Assembly (NCBI RefSeq): GCF_001949145.1
Contig: NW_019091428.1
Location: 780,622 to 844,621 of the forward strand
DNA: 64,000 bases
Direction of reading: 5' to 3'
Origin: Acanthaster planci
Taxonomy: Eukaryota; Echinodermata; Asteroidea; Valvatida; Acanthasteridae
Shown: positions 39,901-51,900 of the stretch, one piece after another
Layout: each line of letters starts with the position of its first letter
Numbering within the stretch: position 1 is the stretch's first letter
Notes under the pieces: generated by a model
What the model was told of the DNA's origin: nothing
The model's database searches: none
Seen by the model: the letters and a program-made list of their open reading frames with translations, nothing else
Program-made: the position numbers and the translations under genes

Positions 39901-42900
39901 GGAAAGGCAGGCATTATCCTGGTTGGCTGATCTTTACTATCAAGCAATTTACATATATGTTTGTCACTGTATGTCAATGGGGAATTATAAAATCTGGACT
40001 TTCAAGTATTTGCAGAAATGACATTTATGTGTACTTGCCAAACATTGTAGTTTGAGAAAACCAAAGTAAATCAAGTGCATGTGTGTACATGAAGACTGCA
40101 GAGTGTACATAAACTAGATATGTGTACACAAGTTGGTGAATTCATCTCACATTGTTGGTCTATCAACACCGCATCCAGACATTTAGATTTCTCTGTAGGA
40201 TTTTGTGGTTAGACCTGTAATGTATTACTAGCTTTGCAAATACCGGAACATGTGTAAGCCACTATACCGGTGTATGTGCATGTGACTCCTACCCAGTTGG
40301 TGCAGTGTACATTAAATAGAGAGTACATGTACTGCACATGTACATGTCAAATTGTATGAGGTTGACAAAAGGCTTAACATTCCTCCGAAATGCTTAGACT
40401 TGCCAAACTGTGGTTCATACCGTTCATGTACCGTAATTGGCGTGAAAATGAATATGAACAACACTCTATCAGATTCATTCTGTAAATTCTCAAAAGTTGG
40501 ACACATTTGAGCTCAAAGCAAATTTTGCTGCAAATGTTGTGAGACATCGAATTTGTTTCACTTTTGAAGTATGAACCAGCCTTAATTCATACCATTTACA
40601 TGTACTAGTACATACATGTACATGGAGTACATGTGCACTCCCATGCCTTCAATATTGTAAAATTCCTGAATTTTGCATGTGAAGTTCTGTTGAAACAATT
40701 AATACACTATGTGATGCACATCTACTGGGGTACATACATGTACATGTACACTGTACATTGTACATGCACGCAGTGGTACTGTCACAACTTTTGTGGAGTC
40801 CTGCTTGCGTTCCGAATGGCCACTTGCCCTCTGTTTGTGAGACTCAGTTGTTTTGCCTAGTTCACTTTTCTTATCCCCCTTACATTGCTTCCGAGACAGC
40901 AGCCCGGCAAATTTAGGTTGTCAGGTTGTACACAAACAGGCCCAACAAATAAAGATGCCAAGGAAGGAAGAGTGTGAGAAAAAGAGAAGGGCCCTCAGGG
41001 GAGATCACCCAGACAACTGTCAAATTTCTGAAGGTGTTTTGTTGTGCTGCAAAGGGGCCTTTTGGGATGGGGGGATAAGCCCCAGCAATTGTCTGGGGAA
41101 TTCTTTCAGCACTTTACACCATGTGGGGGGGGATTCGCCAGGGGAACTGGATGGGATGTCTGGGTGCTCTATAAAACAAATACTCTGCTGTCTTCAGAAG
41201 GGAAGCAAATTGAAGCTGCCCAAAACCAGCCTGACTGGCCTGAATAAAAGCAACCCTGTGGGCACCTGTGGAAGTTGACAATCTTCATTTGTGTGTCCAT
41301 GCACTGCTAGTTGCACTTGCTGTACCCGAGGCCAGTAGATATTTTTGGAAGTGTAATAGGTTTTCAAAAATAAATCATGTGTAGAGGCCTCGTTCATGTA
41401 TACGCTATGGCTTTGGGGGGATTGATACATGTACATTTCTTTTTAGTTTTTTGGACTGCTTGTATGGCAGAGCTTGTTTGATACATGTACATGTATATTT
41501 ACTTTGGCTGTAAATTACGTAGCTACTCGGTACTGAGTTTTTTCAAAATTTGCAGATTTTTTAAAAATATGATTTTTAAAAGTAAAGTTTCGATGATGTG
41601 AATAAATTTACATGTATTAAGGTTGAAGGAAATCTAAAAATGTTTGCAGAATATTGATTTGTTGCCTGATTAAAAATCCTTCAGAATTTCCCAAACATCT
41701 ACTGGTACAACATTTTCATTGACTTCAGAAAGACAGTTTCCAAGATATGATTTCTCAAGAATTCACTGAAATTCTGATGACAAAACAGAACAACTGCACT
41801 GGTAGAAGCATGCACGCCTTGACATTTATGTTAATGCAATTACTGTACACACAGCACATTGGAGTGCTTGACTTTCAGTTGACAGGCCAGGCTTGACAAT
41901 AACAAAGGAATGAGTCAGAACTCATCCGCGTACATGACCAGTGCTTGACTCTAGGCAATTGCCCCAGGATGTTTGCTGGATTGAGAAATTTCGTCACTCA
42001 TCGTCGGAAACTTTTATTTCTCTTGTGTGTATTACAGATCAGCGGGAGGACATTCAGAAGAAAACCTTCACCAAGTGGCTGAATTCACAGCTGTCCAGGG
42101 TAAGTAGCTACACGTAGAAATGCGTATCCTTCCAAGTGGGCGGATCATAGGAAGTAACGGGGGAGGGTAGAAAGTATATCACTGCTGTGGCGGACTTGAC
42201 ATAGCTACTTTGTTTATTGTATAGAATGTGATGGACTGGAATGCAGATTTGGACCACATACTGGTTCCAGTAGCTTACGGTTGATACCGTTATATCATGA
42301 ACTGGGACATGTACATGTATAGATAAAAACTTAGTACTTCATAGCCTCTGGCTATTAAGTACCTGTTCATTTTTCAACATTTTGCATGTGGGAAACCATT
42401 TGCAAAATTCGTCTTAGGAGTTGTGTGCGTTGTACTTGTTGTGAAAGGCGAATATATATTTGTATGCGACTATGTACCGGTATTGCATGATTGGCAAGTA
42501 GTGGATTATATTGGCCGATTATATTGGCCTACAGGCATGGACATTACGTACAGTATTACATATTTTACTGGTACAGTGGGCATTTCAGCAATGTTTATTT
42601 AAGATACTCCGCTATCTTTTGAATGTCTGAAGTCACAGCAGCCCTCGTGTGTTTTACGTGTATTATTGTACATAGATATATTCACTGTACCTACGTTAGA
42701 TACAGTACTGTGGTTCTCAATGTTGAACCAAGTGAGTTTGTTATTAATTTGAGAAACTGTTTTGTGATTAATACCACTGTGCGTGGAGCCAGGACCAGCA
42801 GATACATTGGTCATTAACATTTAACAAAATATGACACGGAAAACCTGTGACTCAACATGAGAGTGTATAACAAAGTCCATAAAGGGGATCGCTGTCCGTG

Positions 42901-45900
42901 AAGAGGGTTGATCAAAAATCACCATATCAGTACCGGGTACATGCATGATTCAATCGGACACTGTTCTGAGTACATTCCTATTTTCTCCTTCGTTGAACAC
43001 GTACATGTACGTTTCTGTCGCATGTACATGTATGTCTGTTGAATATTCCCAACTGCTGCCAGTTAGCCCATTTTTTTGTACATCCACTTATGTATTATGT
43101 TACAGCAGCAGGTTTTCCCAGTGTGGCTAGCCTTTGACACTTACAGGTACCAACAAAAGAAAGGAGGCAACCGCTTACGGAGGCCACTGCTTCCTGTGGA
43201 TCCCATGGGTTGCTGCTCGGAGGAAAAAGTAGGCTGGCTAGAATAAGTTGTTGTTGTCCTGCCCAACAAACTGGGTCACAGCCTGGGTCAGAGCACAGGC
43301 TGAGCACACTCATCACATCCTAGTATATGTTGTATGTTTTTGTACATGTTCATGGGGACAGCAGAGGGACTTTTCTGACTGTCAAGGAGCATTGAAGGTT
43401 ACTCGCTGAGGTTGTCTAGAAACTTCATAATCCAACAATGCTGCAGCGACCCAGTGGTGCACTCTGCTTTGAAACAAATCACGTCAGTCTTTTGTCTGTG
43501 TCAACTACATACACATGTGCCTGTACTATGTACACTGTACATGTGATAACCCTCAAAATACCTGTACACGGATGTAAATGGGTGCAACCAAAAAAGGATT
43601 AAAAAAAGGTTTTATTTTACTTAAATGCTTTTAATTACCAGTATATGTGAATGTACAGTGTAGGTGCAGTTAATTCATTTGGAATTAAAGAAACATTGTT
43701 CGAATATTAGTTCACTTTTCCTACATTACATCACCAAGACTTGATAAATCGGGAAGGGGGAGGGGCTATTGGAGCTAAACTTGTGAAAGTGTGACCTACA
43801 TGTAGGCTTTATGGCTATCTGCATATATATATGCTTTGTTAGGGATTGAAGTGATGGACGGCTGATGCTCACAGTTTTTCTCCTGAACTGCTGCCAACAA
43901 ATAAGCTCTTTAATAAATGTGGTTCCTTGTAGTGGCCACATAATTGAATGATAAATGTGCCCTGTTGAAGTGCAACCTAAAAGGATGCAGCTACCGTCAC
44001 ATACGTACCATATACGTGTGGATCCTCTGGACACAAATCAATATTGAAAGGGCCCAAGCACCCAGCCAGTGATGAGTCGTGATTGATAGTGACGATGCTG
44101 ACAAGGTTATCTTGACTGGGCGTGGGAAGAACAAGAAAAAACTCTCAAGAATTCCTTGGAGATGCCATCCTCATCAAGGAGCAGTATTTGTCTCCTCACC
44201 AGTTGCTATAGCAGCAAGGAGATGCAGAACTGCAGTGTACCCTTAAAGTGGTCTGTCTTTTATTTTAACAAGATATTGTTTGCTTCAGTTACACATGGAG
44301 GTGTTGAGGCATTAAGAGAATGACGATGATTTGCGTAACTTAAGGAGCATTATTTTAAACTGGATTCACCTGTTCTGAAAGTTATATATTTTTACTTACT
44401 GGTTAACTTAGAGTGGATGAAATTCAGATTATTAGAAAAGACTGTTAGCCAGATATATACATGTACAGTGTACCTGTACTAAGTCACACAAGCTACAAAT
44501 ATGCCTCTGTGAGACATGCTGGTTTTATTGCTGCCATTTCTTCCTGGTTACCATAGCAACCAAGGATGCATGAATGCTTTGCATAATGTGTATCAAACAC
44601 AGTGTGCCATTTACCATGTGTACATGTACATGACATGTACTAGCATTTCTCCATTTTGTGCGCTGTATGTGCACAGTGTGGTGTGCATGTGTTTTGTACA
44701 TGTCACCTTGCAGGTACATGTAGTATATATTCAGATTAATTTGTATGATGTGAATGGCAGATGTACACTGACATGTACTAACCGGTATCGTTGAAAAAAA
44801 AAATACCAAAAAACAAAAGGTCTCTCCATAGAAAGCATTTAGCAATGGGTTGCATTGTGTATCTGTACATGTATGAGACATGTACGAAATACGAGTATGA
44901 TGCTCACATGTTTATGTGTATTTTGTAGTTCACTTGGATGTCAAGGGAGGTGTGTTGCTTTATCTCTGGCTTGTTTGAAGTGGACGGCCCAGTTCGTAAT
45001 TTTTTTACAGCCAAATGCTGTAAATCATCCCAGGGACCCTCTGCAGCAGAGGTCCAGGGGACAGAGCCTGGCCTCTGCCTTGAGATTTTTATTTACCACA
45101 CAAATTATGCAAGTGGGTTTTCCAAGGACAGAGATTGCTCTGATACATGCATGCATGCATTCTCACAAGGAATTTCTTTCATAGGGAAGAAAAGTCTGAA
45201 ATGCATGTGCTCTTGCGCAAACAAGAAAGGGAAGACGGAGGAGCAGGAAACAAGAAAAGGCAGAGGGGTATATGGACCCCTGAGAGCAATGCAAAGTGCC
45301 TGTCCTTGATGAGAGTCGGCCTGTTTGTGAAGTCCCAAGGTTCACTTGGGACCCCGTTGGAATGTTCCCACTGCACCAGCAGTTGATGATAAGGAGCATG
45401 CCTGAACATTTTTACCATGACATGATTCTCATGGCCTGTTAACAAACATAATACCACAGCCCTGGTTTGCTGCACAGTCCGCCGTGTACATGTACTAGTA
45501 CATTGCTTGGAGGTGTTTTGAACGAAGTACATGAGGTAATGCTGTACGCGTGTAGTTTGTCCATGGCCATGGAATCTTGCTGAAAATTGTGAAGTGAATT
45601 CAGAGACAAGTATTGTAATTGGCTCACATTTAGTGACCATTTCATTTATGTTTAAATATTTGATATTCATAAAGTTTAGTAATAAATAGAAGTCGATAGT
45701 CCCTCATGGATATAATGCATTGCCGCATAAACCTGTACGTGAATTGTAGGCCTACATGAACCGGTACACGTACATGAACAAACATGAATGGCTCTGGAAA
45801 TTTCACAGGTCTGTGTGCGCATCAATAGCAAAAATATATAAATGTACATATGTACGGTACATGTAGCTTAGTTTTTTTGTATAGACCAGAGTAGCCGTCA

Positions 45901-48900
45901 CTGTTAGCAGAGGGCTGAGTTTTCTAAAAGTACCCCTTACACCAAGATCGTGGCTTGATTACGGTGTTCTGCAGTGCGATGAATGAGGTTAAAGAATTCC
46001 AAAGATGCCTGCAAATGAAGTCTTTAATATGCGCTGTCAGTATTGTCTATCTTCATTCCACTGGTCCTTTCAGATCAAACGACACACTCCAAGTCTGGCC
46101 AAATGGTACAGTGCAAGCAATGAACACTGAGAAAAAGTAGAAGTCACAGTAATTGTACCTCTGTTTGCAGGACCAAAAAGGCAAGGTTGTGAACGACCTC
46201 TTCCTTGATTTGAGGGACGGCAACCACCTTCTCTCTCTCCTGGAGGTCCTCTGCGGACAAAAACTAGTAAGTGTGATCCACGAGATTGATGTTAACCCCA
46301 CAAGCAGCTCTTTAAAGCCTGGACCCCTGTCTCCTTCAAACCCACCACCTGAAATTCCCTCTCCTCCCTCCACAGCTTCTTCTTCCAAACACCCTCATTT
46401 TGTGTTCAGGATTTTCCACTGTTCAGTGTCTTCTTTTCTTTATCCGTTTTCTATGTACCTCTCCTGTCAAGTTATATCTTCATTAAAAATGTTTTTCCGC
46501 TGGGCTTGAAATATTTCCCACCTTTGACGACGTAGTACAGTTTGATTTTGAGCTTATGGTACATGCATTTCAGGTGCGTGTTGTTGAACCCACGATTGAG
46601 TTTGTAACTTAAAAGGAAAGTATTTCTGAACCTGCACAAATTTGCAGAGGTGTATCTGAAATCCTATCCTTTTTCATTCTGTTCACAGAAAAGAGAAAAG
46701 GGTCATATGCGATTACATCATCTGAACAATGTCAACAGAGCTCTACAGATACTAAGCCAACAACAGGTAAATGTTACCAGCCATAAAATTGTGTTATAAA
46801 ACCTAGCACCTGTAGGCCTACACATTCGAGAACATGTACATGTATGCTTGGCCTCCTCGCAGTGAGTTGTCATTTCTCTGTTTGGAAATGCTTGTGCATG
46901 CGTACAGGGTAGGCACACAGTTATCAGAGCACAGATTATGCACACTGCACTTTTTCCATTTATCGCTGCGCTGGCTGGTGTTGGCAACTCGATGGGAATC
47001 TTCAGAGACATCAGCTTGAATTCCACTGCAGAGAGTGCAACCACCGGAGATAACCTCTGACCCCAGGTGCAGAGTCACCCTAACTTGAACTTTGGGAGCC
47101 AACCTCATCCTGTCTCTGCATTACAATAGTTGGTTTGGAAAGAAAAGAGGAAAAATCCATCTGGAGAAATATCTCGTAGAACTTTGGATTGCTGGAATGG
47201 GCTTTATCTTTGGTCAATTTTATCAGGGAATAACAAGCTGGAATTTAATAGACAACTGGTGCTTGAGGCTCTAATAAGTTGCAATTTTCTATGAGCTCCT
47301 CTAGCGAAAGTGAATAAAAGTCATCCAAAACAAATTAGTTTTTATCCTTGCAGTAGTAATTATAGTGAACAAAGTCTCAATCTTTTGGTGGTTATTGCTG
47401 GAGAATTAATGCTGCTGGGTAAAATGTAGGCGCATGTACCGGTTCAGGGCTAAACATGCTTTCTTCACCTGTAATGATGTATTTCATGTTAAAAATAGTG
47501 GAAAATTCGGCAAAGATAACTTGCTGCTCTCAAAAGATACCTTGGACAGTCCCTGGCTGAAATAAAGATCTCGAGTGTTGAATGTCCTCTGTGTACTACA
47601 CCACATTAACAATCCAGTCGTAGAACCTGGACCAGTTCCTAGTAAAGTGCCAGTTTTGAAAGGAATCCCTTTTTATCTTTGCTGGGGTTATGTTTGGTTG
47701 TCATCAAAAGTAGTTCGCAGTAACCCAGTGTGACATTACTATCTTGGTGGAGTGGTTGGACAAGGTCAGAGAGAGGGGCACTGCATTGCCACTTGCTGAT
47801 TTCCACTTGTTGGGTGCAGGAAACTGCCAAAATCAATGACTTCTTGTGTATAATTCCCTGCCGGTGTGGGGATTGTTATCATTGCTGGAAGGAATCAGAG
47901 ATGTCACTGGGTGGCTGTGTACCGTACTTTAGAGTTTTCTCACAGTGAAATAGAAGACACGAGTGTGAAGGGGGGAGGGGGCACTTCAAGGAACGTGACC
48001 AGAAGAGGGAAACTGATGTAACTGATGTGATTGACTTTGGAAGCTAACTTCAGTGTCCTTCAGGTTAAGATGATGCTGGCGCTGTCAGTTCCTGAGATTC
48101 TACGGTCATTCTTAGTCTTGTCTTTGTCATTCTCCCCCCCCCCCTTTGCAGGTTCGTCTTGTCAACATCAGCAACAATGACATCGTGGATGGTAACCCAA
48201 AGCTGACGCTAGGGCTGGTCTGGAGTATCATTTCACATTGGCAGGTACCGTATGGCTCACGTTTCTTCCAGTCTCTTTAAAAGAAAAAGAAAAAAGAAAA
48301 TCTATAGTTTTGATGGATCAGTTCACATGACCGACAGAATAGGAGATACGTTTGCTTTTCTTGTCAAGTGGTTCTGCAACCAGAGCAATGAAGGACACTG
48401 TTTCCTGCGACGGAGTCATGTGGGAATCTTGTTTTGTAATCGAAATATTCCAGATCAATAATAAACCAATAATACGTGTGATGTAAATGTACTTTTAAAA
48501 GCAAAGCCAGAAGTGAATCAATCTCCTATGCACACAGACTGTACATGTACATGTATGTCCTCTGAAGTACCAGTTAAGACCAAATAGGCTGTTACTTTAT
48601 GGGCCGTTTTCCAATACTCAACTTCGTCTCCGTCTCGGGGTTCGTTCCCAAAACCAATCCCCAATTGTGGGCCTGAAGCGTTTAAATTACATTGAATTAC
48701 TGTAATGTTTGGCTCTCTTACATCTTATTTGATGCTTTGTGGCACTATTTGACTAATTACTGAGCTTACAGCTTTAAAGTCAGCTAGTAAAAAACAGTTG
48801 AAGCCTGAGATGGAGCCGAAGTTGAGTATTGGAAAACGACCATGGTGCCAGTGGTCCAGATTGGAGATAGATCTGTTGGGTGACATTTGAGACCTTTGCT

Positions 48901-51900
48901 GATCTTTGGAGGGTTCGAATCCAGCTGCGGGACTTGTGTTGCATGTTAGACACATCAACCTGACTTGCCTTACCCCTGCGCTTAAGGGTGTTGAGGTACA
49001 TGTACACGGTACACACTCATCTCAGTAAGTGCCGATCTTGTTTCGTAAGGATGAATGCATGGAAGGCTGACATGGGAAACATTCTTGATTGTTACGCACC
49101 GAGGACGCCGGATAAACAGTCTGATGAGCTCATATCAGGGTATACTCCATTTGCTTGATCAGGGCTGACCGCTTTAGCATGCAGATAAAACATCTGTGTT
49201 CAACGCAAAGACTTAACAACAAAAAGCAGCCGACAGCTGTGCATGTATGCATTCGATGAATGTGCACCTCCAAAAATTTGGAAAAATTCTCATGGCTGTG
49301 TGCCCAGTTACGGTACCAGCTTGATAGATCACAATACTGTAGCTTTTTATGGAGTGAACACTGTACCATAAATAATATAATACTGGTATATCTTTGGTAA
49401 AATATGCCCCAAACCCTAAGTCAATTTTGTTGGGAACACTCCCAAATCTTTCAGAAATCCTCAAGGGATCCTGAACATAGACTTGTTACTTTCAAGGGCA
49501 TCAAGCCTCAAAGTTCTCTTTTCTTTAACTCCACAAAACCTTTTCAAAACCTCCTGGTAGTTTTCTAACAAGAAATGCCCTACTGGCATCTTACTCTGCC
49601 CTCACCTACATGTATACGCTGTACATGTATGTACATGTACATACTTTCTTTATTCTAACCAACACCATCATCTAAACTTTTCCCCTGCACTCCAGGTTCA
49701 ACCCCTACCACTGTAATGGTGCCTTTGGTTTGTTGACATTTTTCGGTGACACCAGTACTTAGAATGCCATCCCAGAAGGAGAGGCCAAAAGGTCAAATAA
49801 CTCACCACAACTCTGTATTGAATATCCACTGCACATGACAGTGATAAATTGGGCTTGCCTTGCGCACTTCCCCCTTGTCAAATTCAGGACAAAACCCCAG
49901 TGTACGTCCCTGGCAAAAAAATGTTTCTAAAGATTTCTGAAGTGTGTTACCGCCAGGTACTGAATAAAAACTGTTTGATACAGCATTGAAGGAACACATA
50001 CAGAGACTGCCGGATTGGAAATTTACAGCAACTTTAGGTATGTTTAGAAATGTAGATTATACTGATAGTTTACACATGCCACAGAATATGGTTTGTAAAA
50101 ACATCTGGGTCTTCAACCGTTTTTAATAAAGATCCTTAAATTGGTGCACACAGCCAGTAGAAACTTTGCGTAAGCGCCATACTGGAACTGGCTTTATACT
50201 CGTAGTGCATGTTCATGGACATTGTACTCATGGGTACGTGTACTTACTATTGGAGTTCAGTGTGTAATGTACAATTGGCTGACTGTAGTGTTTCAGATTA
50301 TATTTAAAGATAAGGCCTACATACCTTCTTTGAAATTTCCCATTACCGTTACTTCCAGCAATAGCTAAATTGCCGATGGCATTTTGTGATATTAAATAAT
50401 GCATGTGCGCATATGAGCAATTTTTTTTCCCCCCAAATACGTGTGGGTCTCAGTTGCCCTTTATCAAATTACATCTGTTTTGCATTCATTCGCACATGTA
50501 CATGCATTGACTACTGCATTCGCAAGAGTACCCGGGGGGGGGTAATTACCAATACGGCATGTGAGCACATACATTGTACAGAAGATGTACCCTGCCTGGA
50601 CATGTATAGCCTCCATATTGTATGTGGCACAGTAAATGTAGGCCATGCATGTACGAATGTGTACAAGCATACTGATGTACACGTGCATAAATCGCCTGGA
50701 AGTAACTGGACGGAACATACTGATATGTTTGGTGTGCATGCATTCTTGTACATGTACCGGTAAATTTGGATTATAGTTTTAAGGTTCCGTGTCTGGGCAA
50801 AATATCCGTCATCAGGTTTCTCTTGTTTGGTGTATGTGATATGCATACTTGATATGAATACTAGGTATCCTGTTGGGGTAATTGTTAGTTTTTCCTTTTT
50901 TTAGGAGGGGGGTGTCTAATTGTACCAGTGTTGTGATAATGCTCTAAGTTGCGGGAGAACGTGTGATTTTGAAAACTTAGGGAAGTAACATTTTTTTTCA
51001 AAATCGTTGCCGAAATGTCACTCACAAGGGAGACATTATTAGCTTTGTAGACATCCAGGTTTGCTGTGCAGAACTTGGCCAAGTTCTTTGCCAAGTAGAA
51101 CTTGCCAAGTTCTTTGCCAAGTAGAACTTGTTAAGTTCTTTGCCAAGTAGAACTTGCCAAGTTCTTGCCAAGTAGAACTTGCTTAGTTCTTTGCCAAGTA
51201 GAAATTGCCAAGTTCTTTGCCAAGTAGAACTTGCCAAGTTCTTTGCCAAGTAGAACTTGCCAAGTAGAGCTTGCCAACTTTACCAAGTACAGTGTAGTTC
51301 TTTTCAGAACCATTTCATGTATTTCTCCATACAAGGGGGATTACTCTTGTGGAATATAATTTCCTATACTTTTATGTACGGGCACATTGTTGTCAAAAGT
51401 TCTCCATTTTCCAACGTACATGTACCTATACACTGCATGCAAAGCTTCAAAGCTTAAATGAACTTTGTCATAGACCGCCCAGGGCCTGTGCTCTGATAAC
51501 ACTGTACCACAGTAGAGATAAGATGTTTATAAATCCAGAACGTTAACCCTGCTGCAATGCAAGATGCAGGACAGCTTATTGCTCCCCAATTTTTTGGTTA
51601 CCCGATCTGGAAAATTCCCGAGCTGGCCGGCTGAGAAATTGAAAACCTGGAGACGATATCTCTGCTGTGAATGGCAGGCAAGTGGGTGGGGAATACTCTC
51701 CAATCTGCCAAGACTGGCCGTCTACTGTTGCACTTGAACGCCGGCTAGCCTTGGGGTGACTAGGGTGTCAGTTCAGATTGTCGACAAAGAGGCAGCTTAC
51801 CAGATTTGTGCCTAGCATTCAGCTCTCTCTCCTCAGTTAGTGGCATTTCACAATCTGTGATGAAGAGAGGCATTGCTCCCTAATGAAACCTGCCCCCCCA

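Larger units (their letters stand above)
9998..42037 (+). other. Dystrophin intron 1 (32,040 bp)
   Basis: A very long first intron, as in vertebrate DMD. It carries most of the repeats in the window, listed separately: MITEs at 12968, 14566, 23476 and 36614, a SINE at 38826, LINE-like relics at 18332 and 24456, short direct duplications, and a TACATGTA-rich half from about 27.7 kb. I see no coding exon inside. Alternative first exons or promoters, typical of this gene family, could hide here but cannot be recognised without transcripts. Confidence 0.85.
27700..51000. repeat. Domain rich in dispersed palindromic words TACATGTA and TACCGGTA
   Basis: The dodecamer ACATGTACATGT or close variants occur near 29009, 29330, 30221, 30808, 31708, 33612, 38320, 39415, 40335, 40733, 41480, 42307, 43022, 44622, 46833, 48541 and 49628, often with mixed forms (tgtacactgtacatg). 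ACCGGTA appears near 28842, 29838, 34903, 34940, 36440, 37401, 42476 and 50756. Both words are sparse before 27 kb and after 52 kb. The sites are scattered, not a tandem array. Confidence 0.75.

Noticed and set aside
46267-46509. Extension of exon 3 by its open frame into intron 3
   Set aside because: The dystrophin frame continues perfectly from 46266 to exon 4 at 46689. The extension is low-complexity Pro/Ser and the donor at 46267 is near consensus.
48845-48925. tRNA-like sequence with GGGTTCGAATCC at 48910
   Set aside because: Perfect B-box core, but T-stem pairing is broken and the possible A box is over 60 nt upstream. Could be a SINE scrap; not strong enough to list.
51068-51292. CRISPR-like array
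   Set aside because: No unique spacers between units and a eukaryotic intron context.
51022-51334. Minus-strand repetitive proteins read through the 26-bp array
   Set aside because: The 26-bp unit shifts frame each copy; the same words appear in three frames. A minisatellite, not a gene.
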